Notes: generated from the letters alone by a model not told the origin. A stretch of 64,000 bases of DNA from Streptomyces longisporoflavus (GCF_014649775.1 NZ_BMTR01000002.1:310001-374000), one strand, 5' to 3'; positions 1 to 9,623 are shown, counted from the first letter of the stretch. Numbers and translations: made by a program.

Positions 1-406
1 TGCCGGGCTCGCGTTTGTTGCAGGGTTTGGACAGGTCGGCGAAGTAGCCGCAGCGGGTGCGCTGGAGCAGGTTTCCGCCGACGGTGGCCATGTTGCGCAG
101 CTGGCCCGACGCGCCGGCCAGGACGGCTTCGGCCAACGCGGGGTAGCGGCGGCGCACTTCGGGGTCGACCGCGAGGTCGCTGTTGGTGACGGTCGCGCCG
201 ATCCGCAGGCCGCCGTCGTCCGTGACCTCTATGCGGTCGAGGGGCAACTCGCGTACGTCGACGAGCAGTCCGGGCCGCTCCACGCCGGTTTTCATCAGGT
301 CGACGAGGTTCGTGCCGCCGCCCAGGACGCGTGCGTCGGGTGCGGCGCCGAGCAGCGCGAGGGCGCCGGGGACGTCGGAGGCCCGTTCGTAACCGAATTC
401 CCTCAT
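1..406 (-). CDS. Xanthine dehydrogenase family FAD-binding subunit (partial, 3' end outside window)
   Basis: The first 135 residues of a CO-dehydrogenase/xanthine-dehydrogenase M-subunit family protein are present; the C-terminus lies off the left edge. The N-terminal half carries the FAD-binding (PCMH-type) pyrophosphate loops: a [13 protein letters not shown] segment near residue 30, and an [20 protein letters not shown] segment near residue 100. The ATG overlaps the TGA of the 2Fe-2S subunit gene by 4 bp (ATGA), so the two are translationally coupled. In this family the subunit passes electrons from the molybdopterin subunit via 2Fe-2S clusters to FAD. The molybdopterin subunit is expected just beyond the left edge. 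The substrate cannot be inferred. Confidence 0.9.
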   Translation of the reverse strand, partial: MREFGYERASDVPGALALLGAAPDARVLGGGTNLVDLMKTGVERPGLLVDVRELPLDRIEVTDDGGLRIGATVTNSDLAVDPEVRRRYPALAEAVLAGASGQLRNMATVGGNLLQRTRCGYFADLSKPCNKREPG

Positions 407-957
407 GCCGCTGCCTCCGTGTCCTCGGTGTTGCTCGCTGCCGCCTGCGCGACCGCCTGGACGATCGACACATAGGCGCCGCAGCGGCACAGGTTGCCGC
501 TCATGCGCTCGCGGATCTCCTCGGCGCTCAGTTCGGGCACGCCCGCCTCGGGCCGCACGTCGGTGGTGGCGGCGCTGGGCCAGCCCGCCGCGTGCTCCTC
601 GATGACCGCGATGGCCGAACAGACCTGTCCCGGTGTGCAGTAGCCGCACTGGTAGCCGTCAAGGTCGAGGAACGCCTGCTGTACGGGGTGCAGTTGCTCT
701 CCCTGCGCCACGCCCTCGATGGTGGTGATCTCCCGTCCCTCGGAGGCGACGGCGAGTTGCAGGCAGGAGACGGCACGGCGGCCGTCGACAAGCACCGTGC
801 AGGCGCCGCACTGCCCTTGGTCGCACCCCTTCTTGGTGCCGGTCAGATCGAGGCGCTCGCGCAGGGCGTCGAGCAGGGTGGTGCGGTGGTCGACGGGCAG
901 CGTGTGCTTTTCGCCGTTGATGTTCAGAGTGATGGCGCTGGACGTCGATAGGGCCAC
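403..957 (-). CDS. Xanthine dehydrogenase family 2Fe-2S iron-sulfur subunit
   Basis: This is the small iron-sulfur subunit (about 184 aa) of a molybdo-hydroxylase. The plant-type ferredoxin cluster motif [15 protein letters not shown] is in the N-terminal half. The second cluster ligands CGYCTPG and GNLCRCGAY are in the C-terminal helical domain, as in YagT/CoxS-like proteins. I chose the GTG at 957 because an AGAAGG ribosome-binding site lies about 7 nt upstream. An ATG at 993 is in frame but has no such site and adds an unconserved basic stretch. A proline/alanine-rich insert of about 25 residues sits between the two cluster regions. The gene is first in an operon with the FAD subunit. Confidence 0.93.
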   Translation of the reverse strand: MALSTSSAITLNINGEKHTLPVDHRTTLLDALRERLDLTGTKKGCDQGQCGACTVLVDGRRAVSCLQLAVASEGREITTIEGVAQGEQLHPVQQAFLDLDGYQCGYCTPGQVCSAIAVIEEHAAGWPSAATTDVRPEAGVPELSAEEIRERMSGNLCRCGAYVSIVQAVAQAAASNTEDTEAAA

Positions 958-1165
958 GATCAGCCTTCTTTCGCTTCTGTCAGCTCGTGTCACGTGCGAG
1001 GGGGGGAAGTTTCGTGGGGCGGCCCGGCGCGGGGTCCGGGCGGGGTGGCGCTGTGCGTGAGGGGGCGTCGGCTCGGGGCACCCATGGGCGTGTGCTGCGG
1101 GGCGAGCGGTGCACGGCGATCGCGACCGACCTCCCCACCGGCCTCTTCTGCCGGTATGGTGACCC

Positions 1166-1218
1166 TAAGCGGACAGCTGTCCGTTAGCTTCAAAACTTAA
1201 CGGACAGTTGTCCGCTTA
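1166..1218. promoter_or_regulatory. Double palindromic operator upstream of the TetR gene
   Basis: A perfect 14-nt palindrome CGGACAGCTGTCCG (1170-1183) and a near-identical CGGACAGTTGTCCG (1201-1214) lie 31 bp apart. The two 22-nt blocks are themselves close to reverse complements of each other. This is a typical TetR-family operator arrangement. It sits 35-90 bp upstream of the tetR start and about 210 bp upstream of the molybdo-hydroxylase start, so it could control both directions. Confidence 0.8.
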
Positions 1219-1253
1219 GCAAGAGCGCCCGACGATTCCCGGGAGGAGGACGA

Positions 1254-1826
1254 GTGCACCCGAAGAAGGACGCGCTGCGCTCGGACGCGCAACGGAATCG
1301 CGAGCGCATCCTGGAAGTGGCCCTGGCCGAGCTGACCCGCTCGGCGGACGCCCCGCTGAGCGCGATCGCGAAGAAGGCCGGCGTCGGGCAGGGCACGTTC
1401 TACCGCAACTTCCCCAACCGCGAGGCACTCGTCCTCGAGGTCTACCGCTACGAAGTGCAGCAGGTCGCCGACACCGCCTGCCAGCTCCTGCAGACCCGCC
1501 CGCCCGACCAGGCCCTGCGCGAATGGATGGACCGCCTCGCGCAGTACGCCATGGCCAAGGCGGGCCTGGCCGACGCGATGCGCAAGGCCACCAGCACCAG
1601 GGGCACGCTGGCCGGGGTGGGGCACGGCCCGGTGACCTCGGCCGTCACGCTCCTGCTGCAGGCCAACGAAGAGGCCGGCACCATCCGCCCGGGCCTCACC
1701 CCCGACGACTTCCTGCTCGCCATCGCGGGCCTCTGGCAGATCGACCCGCACGGCGACTGGCAGACGCGCGCCGGACGCCTCCTGGACCTGGTCATGGACG
1801 GCCTGCGCGCGGGTGCGCCCCGCTGA
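1254..1826 (+). CDS. TetR/AcrR family transcriptional regulator
   Basis: A 190-aa repressor-type protein. The N-terminal helix-turn-helix is clear: RILEVALAELTRSADAPLSA followed by IAKKAGVGQGTFYRNFPNRE (about residues 17-60). A variable ligand-binding helical domain follows. The GTG start at 1254 is preceded by GGGAGGAGGA, an ideal Streptomyces ribosome-binding site. The double palindrome at 1166-1218 lies in its promoter region, so autoregulation is likely. Candidate targets are the divergent molybdo-hydroxylase operon and the FUSC-type exporter 130 bp downstream on the same strand. The ligand is unknown. Confidence 0.93.
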   Translation: MHPKKDALRSDAQRNRERILEVALAELTRSADAPLSAIAKKAGVGQGTFYRNFPNREALVLEVYRYEVQQVADTACQLLQTRPPDQALREWMDRLAQYAMAKAGLADAMRKATSTRGTLAGVGHGPVTSAVTLLLQANEEAGTIRPGLTPDDFLLAIAGLWQIDPHGDWQTRAGRLLDLVMDGLRAGAPR

Positions 1827-1954
1827 GGCATGCCGCGGCCGACGGTGGCGCCGGTCGGCGCTCCGGGCGTATCAGGCCGTGAACCCTCGCGCCCCGGTTG
1901 CACCCGCCATGACAGAATCGCGCCTTGAACAGCGGCGATGAGGGTGTGAGCGCA

Positions 1955-4225
1955 GTGACACGGCGGACCAGGACCGGCACATGGGACCGTTTCTTGGCAT
2001 CGGACCCCGGGCTTCTGCGACTGATGGCGGGCCTGCGGACGGTCGGCGCGATCGCACTGACGCTCGTCGCTCTGGCGCTGCTCCGCACCGACGTCACCCA
2101 CATGGTCGCGGGCGCCATGACCGCGATGGTCTCCACCTTCGCCATCAAGGAGAAGGAGGTCCGCGGCCAGGCGATCACGCTGGCGCTCGGGCTGCCCGTC
2201 GCGATCGCGGCGATCTCCCTGGGCGCACTCCTCAGCGACCAGGTCATCGCGGGCGACATCTTCTTCATCGCGCTGATCTTCGGCGCCGTCTACAGCCGCC
2301 GGTTCGGCGACCGGGGCACGGCGCTCGGCCTGATCGGCTTTCAGGTCTACTTCGTCTCCCTGTTCGTGGGCGCCACGACCTCCGCCCTGCCCAGCCTGTA
2401 TCTGGCCCTCGCCGTCGCCTTCGCGTGCAGCGCCGTCGTGCGCTTCGCCGTCGTACCGGAGACGCCCGGACGTGATCTGGGGCGGCTGCGCGTCGCCTTC
2501 CGGGCCCGCCTCGCGCAGCTGGTGGCCACCCAGACAGAGCTCCTGGACGCCACGCCCGAGCAGTTGGAGAAGGTGCTCGGCGAGCTGCGGCGGGGCACCG
2601 CACGGCTGCACGAGACCGCCCTGATGATCCAGGGCCGCCTGGAGGAAGGCACCCCCGACGCGGCCACCGCGGCCCTGGTGCAGCGCCGCGTGGCGGACGC
2701 GGAGATCGCGGCCGAACGCCTCGGCGTACTGCTGTTGAACGCGCGCAGTGCCGAACGCGCGGACACCCTCACCCTGCATCTGCCGCACGCGCCCGTCCCG
2801 GCGACGGGCACACGCATCCGCGCCGAGGACGACGCGACCGTCACCCTGCGCCGCGATCTGAACGCCCTGCACCTGCTGGTCGGCCGCCCGGTCGCCGACG
2901 ACCGGGGCACGGCCCTCGCCCACGTGCGCAACAGGCTGCTCGGCTACCGCGACGAGGACAATCTGCCGCGGGCCTCGATGGCCGTCCAGGACGTCTTCCG
3001 CGGCATCGGTGAGGCCGCCCGCGCCGTGCTCGGTCTGCGGCTCGCGCTCGACGGTCCCCAGGACGAGTCCGACGACTCACCGGCCACGACCCGCTCCCGC
3101 GAGGAGTTCGACGCCGAGGACATCGCGATCGCCGGCGCCGAGGAAGCCGCCGAAACCGAACAGGACGACCGCACCGGGCTGCGGCGCCCCACCACCCGGG
3201 CCGCGTTCCAGGTCGCGGTGGGCTCGACCCTGGCCATCATCGGCGGCGAGTTCCTCTCCACCCAGCGCTGGTACTGGGCGGTGCTCACCTGCTGGGTGGT
3301 CTTCCTCAACACCGCCTCCACGGGCGAGATCCTGGTCAAGGGCTACCGGCGGCTCCTGGGCACGGTGCTCGGCGTGGTCGCGGGGGTGGCCCTCGCGGGT
3401 CTGGTCGGCAACCACACCTGGGTGGCGTTCGCCCTCGTCCTCCTCTTCATCTTCGCGATGTTCTTCACCGCCCCCCTGTCGTACGCGCTCATGTCCTTCT
3501 TCGTCACGGCGATGCTGGGCCTGCTCTACACGCTCCTGAACACCTACAGCCTCGAAGTCCTCTGGCTGCGCATCGAGGAGACGGCGCTCGGGGCCGCCTG
3601 CGGCATCATCGCGGCGGTCCTCGTGCTGCCGGTGCGCACCGACCACCGCACCGACGAGCTCCTGAACACAGTGCTGGCCAGGCTCGCCGACGTCATCTCC
3701 GCCTCGGTCGAGCAGCTCAGCGGCGGGCCCGCCGCCGACCTCCTGGACAAGGCGCGGGACTTGGACACCGCGCTCGACGATCTGCGCGCCTCCATCCAGC
3801 CGTTGACCCACCCCATCACCCCGCTGCGCGGCCGGCGCCGCACCGCCCGCTACCTGGTGGCGCTCCTGGAGACCTGCGCCTACCACGCCCGGTCCCTGGC
3901 GGCGACGGCCGAACTCGTGCCCTTCAGCAAGAACGTCGCGGCCGATCCCCGCCTGGAGCGGGCCGGCCTGCGCATCGCCCGCAACATCGAGGTCATCAGC
4001 GCCTACGTGGACGACGACAAGGCCACCGGCGAGGTCGAGTCGGGTGCCAGCATCGCCTCGATGCTGGAGGCCGAGGGCTCGGGCGCCCCGCGCACGGGCA
4101 CCGTCACCTACCGCGTCCTGCGCCATCTGCAACGTCTCGACGAAGGTGTGGTGGGTCTTGCCCGCCCCCTCGACGTGCCGGTCGCGGGCCGGGGCCGGGC
4201 GGCGAGCAGGGCTCCGCAGATCTGA
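1955..4225 (+). CDS. FUSC-family inner-membrane transport protein
   Basis: A protein of about 756 aa in the fusaric-acid-resistance / aromatic-acid-exporter (FUSC) architecture. It has an N-terminal block of membrane segments (about residues 30-180), a hydrophilic helical region of about 230 residues, a second membrane block (about 400-560), and a cytoplasmic helical tail. Both hydrophobic blocks and the central soluble domain are evident in the translation. The start is uncertain: GTG at 1955 has GAGGG 10 nt upstream, and GTG 1946 and TTG 1925 are also in frame. It follows the TetR gene and may be its target. Known FUSC members export aromatic acids or other small toxic organics; the substrate here is not evident. 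Confidence 0.85.
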   Translation: MTRRTRTGTWDRFLASDPGLLRLMAGLRTVGAIALTLVALALLRTDVTHMVAGAMTAMVSTFAIKEKEVRGQAITLALGLPVAIAAISLGALLSDQVIAGDIFFIALIFGAVYSRRFGDRGTALGLIGFQVYFVSLFVGATTSALPSLYLALAVAFACSAVVRFAVVPETPGRDLGRLRVAFRARLAQLVATQTELLDATPEQLEKVLGELRRGTARLHETALMIQGRLEEGTPDAATAALVQRRVADAEIAAERLGVLLLNARSAERADTLTLHLPHAPVPATGTRIRAEDDATVTLRRDLNALHLLVGRPVADDRGTALAHVRNRLLGYRDEDNLPRASMAVQDVFRGIGEAARAVLGLRLALDGPQDESDDSPATTRSREEFDAEDIAIAGAEEAAETEQDDRTGLRRPTTRAAFQVAVGSTLAIIGGEFLSTQRWYWAVLTCWVVFLNTASTGEILVKGYRRLLGTVLGVVAGVALAGLVGNHTWVAFALVLLFIFAMFFTAPLSYALMSFFVTAMLGLLYTLLNTYSLEVLWLRIEETALGAACGIIAAVLVLPVRTDHRTDELLNTVLARLADVISASVEQLSGGPAADLLDKARDLDTALDDLRASIQPLTHPITPLRGRRRTARYLVALLETCAYHARSLAATAELVPFSKNVAADPRLERAGLRIARNIEVISAYVDDDKATGEVESGASIASMLEAEGSGAPRTGTVTYRVLRHLQRLDEGVVGLARPLDVPVAGRGRAASRAPQI

Positions 4226-4265
4226 ACCACGGGCCGCCGGGGCAGACCCCTTACGGTCCGTGCCG

Positions 4266-4742
4266 TCACCGCGCGACGGCGTTTTTGGGGGCCTGCGTCG
4301 TCGCGAGCCGCAGGTGCCCGGCGCGCCGCGCGGTGCGGTGGCCGGAGAGCGCGGGGTGGGTCAGGGCCAGGAACCAGGCGTCCAGCGGGGCGTACAGCCC
4401 GCAGGCCGCGGCGGCGCGACGGCATGCGCGCAGACCTTCGACGCCGACGATCCACCGGGGCCTGGCCACCACGGTGACGGAGCGCACCCAGCGGTGGGCC
4501 TCGGTCAGGTCGTCGGTCTGCATGGCCACCAGCCTGCGCGGCGAGATGACGGTCGACAGGGCGCGGGCGATGTCGCTGTCGTCGGGCAGCAGAGCCACCA
4601 GCTCCCCGTCGAAATGGATCAGGTCGACCAGTTCGATGAACGGGCGGCCGCGGTGGACGGCGGACAGATGTGCGGCCGGGGTACTGGCAAGGAGCTCCCG
4701 GCACTCTTGTTCCGTCAGCGCACTGCGTTCGTGTCCATCCAT
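4266..4742 (-). CDS. Pyridoxamine 5'-phosphate oxidase-like flavin-binding protein
   Basis: A 158-aa protein resembling the compact PPOX/FMN-binding split-barrel proteins of actinobacteria. It has an N-terminal LTEQECRELLASTPAAHLSA helix, a barrel strand with GRPFIELVDLIHFDGELVAL, and a basic C-terminus (about residues 125-158) with no obvious domain. Substrates of such short PPOX-like proteins are often F420, FMN or heme; none can be assigned here. It converges on the FUSC gene with a 40-bp gap. The 4743-4993 region upstream holds its promoter; I see no gene there. Confidence 0.75.
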   Translation of the reverse strand: MDGHERSALTEQECRELLASTPAAHLSAVHRGRPFIELVDLIHFDGELVALLPDDSDIARALSTVISPRRLVAMQTDDLTEAHRWVRSVTVVARPRWIVGVEGLRACRRAAAACGLYAPLDAWFLALTHPALSGHRTARRAGHLRLATTQAPKNAVAR

Positions 4743-4993
4743 GTCCCGGCTCCCCCGGCGGGGTGCCCGCTCGGCGGGCAGGCTTTGACATCACAGGTGT
4801 GATCCATCGCCGGGGTCTTGGGCGGTCCCCCGATAGAAGGGCGTCAATTCCCCGCTAAAAAGGGTCCTTTGACTTTCGTACGACTGGGACGCGGACGCAA
4901 TACGCCGTGTGGCGGCTCTGCACGGAGGCCGAATGTCGCCCCCCGGAGGCCGGGAAGCGGACGGCGTCTTTCGGACGACCGGCACTTGCGTCG

Positions 4994-5725
4994 TCAGCGG
5001 GCGTGGTCGCGTACGGGGCACTCCAGGCGGTATCCCAGGCCCCGTACCGTATCGATGGTGCAGCAGCTGCCGGGCCCCGTAGCGAGCTTCTCGCGCAGTC
5101 GCTTGATGTGGACGGTGAGGGTGTTGGTGTCGGCGAGTTCGCCGCCCCACAGGTCGCGCAGGATCTGCTGGCGGCGCACGACCTGGCGGGCGTGCCGCAT
5201 CAGATAGCTCAACAACTGGAACTCCCGCAGGGGCAGGTGCAGTTGCCGGCCGTGTACGTGCACGTGCATGCCGGCCTCGTCGAGTTCGATGTCGCCCACC
5301 ACGAGCCGCTCGCCCGGCCCTTCGGCCGGCACGGGCACCCGCCACAGCAGCGGCAGGATCTCGGCGAGGCGGTAGGGGCGTGCGACGGCGGCGACCGCTC
5401 CGGCGTCCAGGGCGGCCACCGCCTCCTCGGCGACATGTCCGCCGACTCCGACGACGACCGTCGACGGGCAGAAGCGGCTGAGGAGCTCGGTGACCGCCGC
5501 CGCGTCGACGACGGGCAGCGGGGCACCGAGCAGCACCATGGACGGCCGCTCCAGGCCCGCCCGCAGCAGGGCTTCGGCGCCGTCGCGGCATTCGGTGACC
5601 TTGATTCCCTCGGCGGCGAGTCCGGCGATCACCTCGATGGCGACGGCCTCGTCCGCCTCGGCGAGCAGCAGCGCGGGTGCGGCGGGCCGACGGCTCGGCG
5701 GCCGTCGCACTCCGGACTGCGGCAT
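4994..5725 (-). CDS. Atypical OmpR/PhoB-type response regulator with degenerate receiver
   Basis: 243 aa. The C-terminal winged helix (about residues 137-236) is intact and OmpR/PhoB-like: LPLREFQLLSYLMRHARQVV, then an ILRDLWG helix, the TLTVHIKRLREKL recognition region and the TVRGLGYRLE wing. The N-terminal receiver fold (about 18-128) is recognisable but degenerate. The strand that normally ends in the phosphoacceptor Asp reads MVLLGAPLP, with Gly67 at that position, and the usual Lys-Pro is Arg116-Pro117. Phosphotransfer is therefore unlikely. It lies 14 bp after pstB in the same direction, probably as the last gene of the pst operon. The ATG at 5725 was chosen because a longer frame runs back through pstB. 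Confidence 0.88.
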   Translation of the reverse strand: MPQSGVRRPPSRRPAAPALLLAEADEAVAIEVIAGLAAEGIKVTECRDGAEALLRAGLERPSMVLLGAPLPVVDAAAVTELLSRFCPSTVVVGVGGHVAEEAVAALDAGAVAAVARPYRLAEILPLLWRVPVPAEGPGERLVVGDIELDEAGMHVHVHGRQLHLPLREFQLLSYLMRHARQVVRRQQILRDLWGGELADTNTLTVHIKRLREKLATGPGSCCTIDTVRGLGYRLECPVRDHAR

Positions 5726-5739
5726 CGGGCCACCCCCCC

Positions 5740-6657
5740 CTATCCGAAGCGGCCGGTGATGTAGCCCTCGGTGCGCGGATCGGCCGGGTTCTCGAAGATC
5801 TTCTCGGTGGTGTCGTACTCGACGAGACGCCCGTGACGTACGCCCTCGCTGTCCACGTCCGCGGTGAAGAAGGCGGTGTAGTCGGAGATCCTTGCCGCCT
5901 GCTGCATGTTGTGCGTGACGATGACGATGGTGAACTCCGACGCCAGCTTCGCCATCAGGTCCTCGATGCGCGCGGTGGCGATCGGGTCGAGCGCGGAGCA
6001 GGGTTCGTCCATCAGGATCACCTCGGGCCGTACGGCGATCGCCCGCGCGATGCACAGCCGCTGCTGCTGTCCGCCGGAGAGCGCGAGGGCGTTGGCCTTG
6101 AGCTTGCCCTTGACCTCGTCCCAGAGGGCGGCGCCGGTCAGTGCCTCCTCCACGAGGTCGTCGAGGTTGCCCTTCATGCCGTTGACGCGCGGCCCGTACG
6201 CGATGTTGTCGTAGATCGATTTGGGGAACGGGTTGGGTTTCTGGAACACCATGCCGATGCGGCGGCGGACCTCGATGGGGTCGACCTCGGTGTCGTAGAG
6301 GTTCTCGCCGTAGTAGACGACCTTGCCGGTCACCCGGGCGCCGGGGATGAGGTCGTTCATGCGGTTCAGGCAGCGGATGACGGTCGACTTGCCGCAGCCG
6401 GAGGGGCCGATCATCGCGGTGATCTGGCGGCGGCCGATCGTCAGCGTCACGTCGCGGACCGCTTGGTGGTCGGCGTACCAGACATCCAGGTCGGAGATGT
6501 GGAAGACCGGATCGTCCAGGGAGGGCACGGGCCTGCCGCGGCGGCGGTCGCCGATCGCCAGGGCCATGGAGCGCCCACGGGACGCGTCCTGTGCGGCGAG
6601 GTCGGGCACCGGATCTTGCCGGTGCGTGGCGGGGTCGGGGGCGGATTCATGGTTCAT
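5740..6657 (-). CDS. pstB: Phosphate ABC transporter ATP-binding protein PstB
   Basis: About 305 aa; the ATPase that powers high-affinity phosphate import by PstSCAB at the membrane. Visible motifs are Walker [10 protein letters not shown], the PstB-typical [15 protein letters not shown]-loop region, signature [14 protein letters not shown], Walker B VILMDEP and switch His in [11 protein letters not shown]. The N-terminus is about 45 residues longer than usual and low-complexity. ATG 6657 is used; an in-frame GTG at 6666 overlaps the TGA of pstA and is an alternative start. Confidence 0.95.
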   Translation of the reverse strand: MNHESAPDPATHRQDPVPDLAAQDASRGRSMALAIGDRRRGRPVPSLDDPVFHISDLDVWYADHQAVRDVTLTIGRRQITAMIGPSGCGKSTVIRCLNRMNDLIPGARVTGKVVYYGENLYDTEVDPIEVRRRIGMVFQKPNPFPKSIYDNIAYGPRVNGMKGNLDDLVEEALTGAALWDEVKGKLKANALALSGGQQQRLCIARAIAVRPEVILMDEPCSALDPIATARIEDLMAKLASEFTIVIVTHNMQQAARISDYTAFFTADVDSEGVRHGRLVEYDTTEKIFENPADPRTEGYITGRFG

Positions 6658-6662
6658 CAGGG

Positions 6663-7568
6663 TCACCAGCGCTTGCTGAAGCGGTTGCGCAGCCAGATCG
6701 CGGCCGCGTTCATGACGAGGAGAATGGCGAGCAGGATGACGATCGCGGCGGCGGCCAGGTGGTGGAACTCCTCGCGGGACTGGCTGATCCAGCCGAAGAT
6801 CTGGATGGGCAGGACGGTGTAGGCGCTCTCCAGGCCCTCCGGATTGAAGGCCACGTACGTCACGGCACCGAGCAGCAGCAGCGGCGCGGCCTCTCCGATG
6901 GCACGGGACAGGGCGAGAATGGAGCCCGTCGCGATGCCGGGTATCGCCGCGGGCAGCACTTGGCGGCGGATGGTCTGCCACTGGGTCGCGCCCAGGGCCA
7001 GGGAAGCCTGCCGGATCGACTGGGGTACGGCCCGGATCGCCTCCCGGGAGGCGATGATGACGACCGGAAGGACGAGCAGGGACAGCGTGAGTGCGGCCGT
7101 CAGCACCGTGGTGCCGAGGGCCAGTTGCCGGGCGAGCAGGCCCAGGCCGAGGATGCCGTAGATGATCGAGGGCACGGCGGCCAGGTTCTGGATGTTCAGC
7201 TCGATCAGCCGGTTGTACCAGCGGTTCGGATCGGCGTACTCCTCCAGATAGATGGCGGCCATGACACCGGTCGGCAGGCAGAACAGCGCGGTGAAGGCGA
7301 CCACCCAGATGGTGCCGAAGATCGCGGACTGGGCGCCCGCGCGCTCGGGGCGGCGGATGGAGGGGAAGTTGTTCCACAGCCGGGAGTCCAGGCGCGGCCA
7401 CGCCTCGACAAGCACGTAGGTGAGCAGCACGCCCAGGAAGATGATTCCCACGGCCAGGCAGCACAGGAGCAGGGCGCGGAAGGCGGCCTCGCCGGGCCTG
7501 AAGCGGGGTCCCCCCAGCTTGCGGGGCTCGGCGTGCGCCGGTGGCTCGGTGACGCGGATGTCGGTCAT
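6663..7568 (-). CDS. pstA: Phosphate ABC transporter permease PstA
   Basis: 301 aa with six hydrophobic segments and a hydrophilic N-terminal tail. The inner-membrane permease loop (EAA motif region) [20 protein letters not shown] is at about residue 205, followed by [20 protein letters not shown], characteristic of PstA. Its ATG overlaps the pstC stop by 4 bp. It forms the phosphate channel with PstC. Confidence 0.95.
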   Translation of the reverse strand: MTDIRVTEPPAHAEPRKLGGPRFRPGEAAFRALLLCCLAVGIIFLGVLLTYVLVEAWPRLDSRLWNNFPSIRRPERAGAQSAIFGTIWVVAFTALFCLPTGVMAAIYLEEYADPNRWYNRLIELNIQNLAAVPSIIYGILGLGLLARQLALGTTVLTAALTLSLLVLPVVIIASREAIRAVPQSIRQASLALGATQWQTIRRQVLPAAIPGIATGSILALSRAIGEAAPLLLLGAVTYVAFNPEGLESAYTVLPIQIFGWISQSREEFHHLAAAAIVILLAILLVMNAAAIWLRNRFSKRW

Positions 7569-8515
7569 TCGTACACCTCCCGGTACTTGCGCACCAGGCG
7601 GATGCTGATCATGTTCATCACGAAGGTGATGACGAACAGCAGAGCGCCGACGGCGAAGATGGTCTTGTACTCGAAGGACCGGACCGGGATGTCCCCGGAG
7701 CCGGCCTGGGCGATGAACCCGGTCATGGTCTGCATCGCGTCCAGCGGGTTGAAGCTGAGCGTGGCCCGGTTCCCGGAGGCGATCGCGACGATCATCGTCT
7801 CGCCGATCGCGCGGGAGACGCCCAGGACGCAGGCGGCGACGATGCCCGACAGGGCCGCGGGCACCACGACGCGTACGGACACGACGCGCTTGCCCGAGCC
7901 GAGCGCGTAGGCGCCGTCGCGCAGGGCGTCGGGCACGGCGGCCATGGCGTCCTCCGAGAGCGAGGCGATGGTCGGGATGATCATGACTCCCATGACGAGC
8001 CCGGCGGACAGGGCGTTGTTGAAGTCGGGCCCTTCGCCGAACGGCCAGTGCTCCTGAAGCAGCGGGGTGACGAAGCTGAGGGCGAAGAAGCCGTAGACGA
8101 CGGTCGGCACGCCCGCCAGTACCTCGAGGGCGGGCTTGAGCACCTTGCGCACCCGGGTACTGGCGTACTCGCTGAGGTAGATCGCCGCGCCGAGGCCGAC
8201 CGGAATCGCGACCAGGAGGGCGATCACGGTGATCAGGAGGGTGGCACCGAGCAGCGGCAGGACTCCGTACTCGGGCTTGGTGAAGAGCGCGGTCCACTCG
8301 GTGCCGCCGATGAACTCGCCGACGTCCACCCGCCCGAAGAACTCGGCGGTGGGCGGGATCAGCGAGATCACGATCCCGGCGGTCGTGGCGACGGACACCA
8401 GGGCGGCGAGCAACAGCAGCGCCTGGATGACCCGTTCGCCGTAGCGCGGTCGGGCCCTGTGCAGGGATCGCCGCGCGGCAGGGTCCGGGGCGGCCGTTCG
8501 GGGCGGTGGGCTCAC
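7565..8515 (-). CDS. pstC: Phosphate ABC transporter permease PstC
   Basis: 316 aa with six membrane spans. The family's conserved loop is seen as [20 protein letters not shown] followed by [17 protein letters not shown]. The GTG start at 8515 overlaps the TGA of pstS (GTGA), which sets the N-terminus; upstream in-frame codons belong to the pstS region. It pairs with PstA to form the permease. Confidence 0.95.
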   Translation of the reverse strand: MSPPPRTAAPDPAARRSLHRARPRYGERVIQALLLLAALVSVATTAGIVISLIPPTAEFFGRVDVGEFIGGTEWTALFTKPEYGVLPLLGATLLITVIALLVAIPVGLGAAIYLSEYASTRVRKVLKPALEVLAGVPTVVYGFFALSFVTPLLQEHWPFGEGPDFNNALSAGLVMGVMIIPTIASLSEDAMAAVPDALRDGAYALGSGKRVVSVRVVVPAALSGIVAACVLGVSRAIGETMIVAIASGNRATLSFNPLDAMQTMTGFIAQAGSGDIPVRSFEYKTIFAVGALLFVITFVMNMISIRLVRKYREVYE

Positions 8516-9492
8516 TTCGCCGACGCCTTCAGCTTGTCGAGGTCGCTCTTCAGTTGTTCCTCCTGCTTCTGGTTGAGCGGGATGAACTTGGCGTCCTCGG
8601 CGATGGATTCGTTGTTCTCGACGTAGTACTCGACGAAGGCCAGCACCTCTGCCCTGTCCAGGGACTTGGCGTTGGGATAGATGAACAGCGGCCTGGACAA
8701 CGGGGCGTACTCGCCGTTCTGCGCGGTCTCGACGCCGGGTGCCACACATCCCTTGCCGCCGTCGATCTTCAGGGCCTTGAGTTTGCCGGCGTTCTCCTCG
8801 AAATAGGAGAACCCGAAGTAGCCGAGCCCGCCCTCGGAGCCCGCGACGCCCTGCACGGTGACGTTGTCGTCCTCGGTCGGCGAGTAGTCGGTGCGCGACG
8901 CGCCTTCCTCGCCGTTGACCGCCTCGGTGAAGTAGTCGAAGGTGCCGGAGTCGGTGCCCGCGCCGAACAGCTTCAACGGCTGGTCGGGGAATTCCGGGTC
9001 GATCTGGTTCCAGTTGTTCACCTTGGACTTGGGTTCCCACACCTTCTTCAACTGCTCGACGGTCAGACAGTCGACCCAGTCGGCGTCCTTGTTCACGACC
9101 ACCGTCAGGGCGTCATTGGCGACCTGGAACTCGTCGTAGGTGATGCCCTTCTTCTCGCAGGCCGCCTTCTCCTCGTCCTTGATGGGACGGGAGGCGTCGG
9201 AGATGTCGGTCTCTTCGTTGCAGAACTTCTCGAATCCGCCGCCGGTGCCCGATGTGCCCACCGTGACACGGACCTTGGGCTGCTCCTCGGCGAAGATCTC
9301 GGCGGCGGCCGTTGTCAGCGGGGCGACGGTGCTGGAGCCGTCTACCTTGACCGTGCCCGAGAGGTTCTTGCCGTCACCGGACCCGGAATCCCCGCCCGCG
9401 TCACCACCGCCGCAGGCACTCAAGGCGAGGGCCGCCGCACAGGCCAGCGCTGCTCCCCCGACGAACCTTCTCGAACCGCTGGTCCCGTTCAT
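8512..9492 (-). CDS. pstS: Phosphate ABC transporter substrate-binding lipoprotein PstS
   Basis: 326 aa. A signal peptide ends in the lipobox LSAC, followed by a Gly/Ser/Asp-rich linker, so the protein is anchored to the outer face of the membrane. The mature part shows the PBP-like phosphate-binding fold, with VDGSSTVAPLTTAAAE and GTSGTGGGFEKFC segments that in PstS contribute phosphate-coordinating residues, and GAGTDSGTFDYFTE near the middle. It is the first gene of the pst operon and lies downstream of PHO-box repeats, so induction by phosphate starvation through PhoP is expected. Confidence 0.96.
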   Translation of the reverse strand: MNGTSGSRRFVGGAALACAAALALSACGGGDAGGDSGSGDGKNLSGTVKVDGSSTVAPLTTAAAEIFAEEQPKVRVTVGTSGTGGGFEKFCNEETDISDASRPIKDEEKAACEKKGITYDEFQVANDALTVVVNKDADWVDCLTVEQLKKVWEPKSKVNNWNQIDPEFPDQPLKLFGAGTDSGTFDYFTEAVNGEEGASRTDYSPTEDDNVTVQGVAGSEGGLGYFGFSYFEENAGKLKALKIDGGKGCVAPGVETAQNGEYAPLSRPLFIYPNAKSLDRAEVLAFVEYYVENNESIAEDAKFIPLNQKQEEQLKSDLDKLKASAK

Positions 9493-9590
9493 GTCTCACG
9501 ATCCCTGGGGTCAGGCCGGTGAGTTCAGCCGGCCTCCGAGGAGATCCGCGTGGAGCGGAGCTCCCTTCAGACACCTTGGATCGAACTTTG

Positions 9591-9623
9591 GCTATATGAA
9601 CCGCGGGTGTACGGGGGGTGTCG
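9591..9623 (-). promoter_or_regulatory. PHO box: three 11-nt direct repeat units upstream of pstS
   Basis: Read on the minus strand, three consecutive 11-nt units occur: CGACACCCCCC, GTACACCCGCG and GTTCATATAGC. They fit the Streptomyces PhoP direct-repeat pattern (G-T-T-C-A-C/T-C rich core). The last unit is the best match to the consensus and merges with an AT-rich CATATAG that could serve as -10. They lie about 100-130 bp upstream of the pstS start. Confidence 0.75.

Noticed and set aside
1448..2923. Long minus-strand open frame (491 codons) over the TetR and FUSC genes
   Set aside because: It is a shadow of the plus-strand genes: no ribosome-binding site, Arg/Gly/Gln-rich nonsense composition, and the opposite frames encode recognisable proteins.
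5726..6055. N-terminal extension of the response regulator into pstB
   Set aside because: The added residues are the antisense-like shadow of pstB in another frame (His/Arg-rich); the ATG at 5725 gives a proper receiver start.
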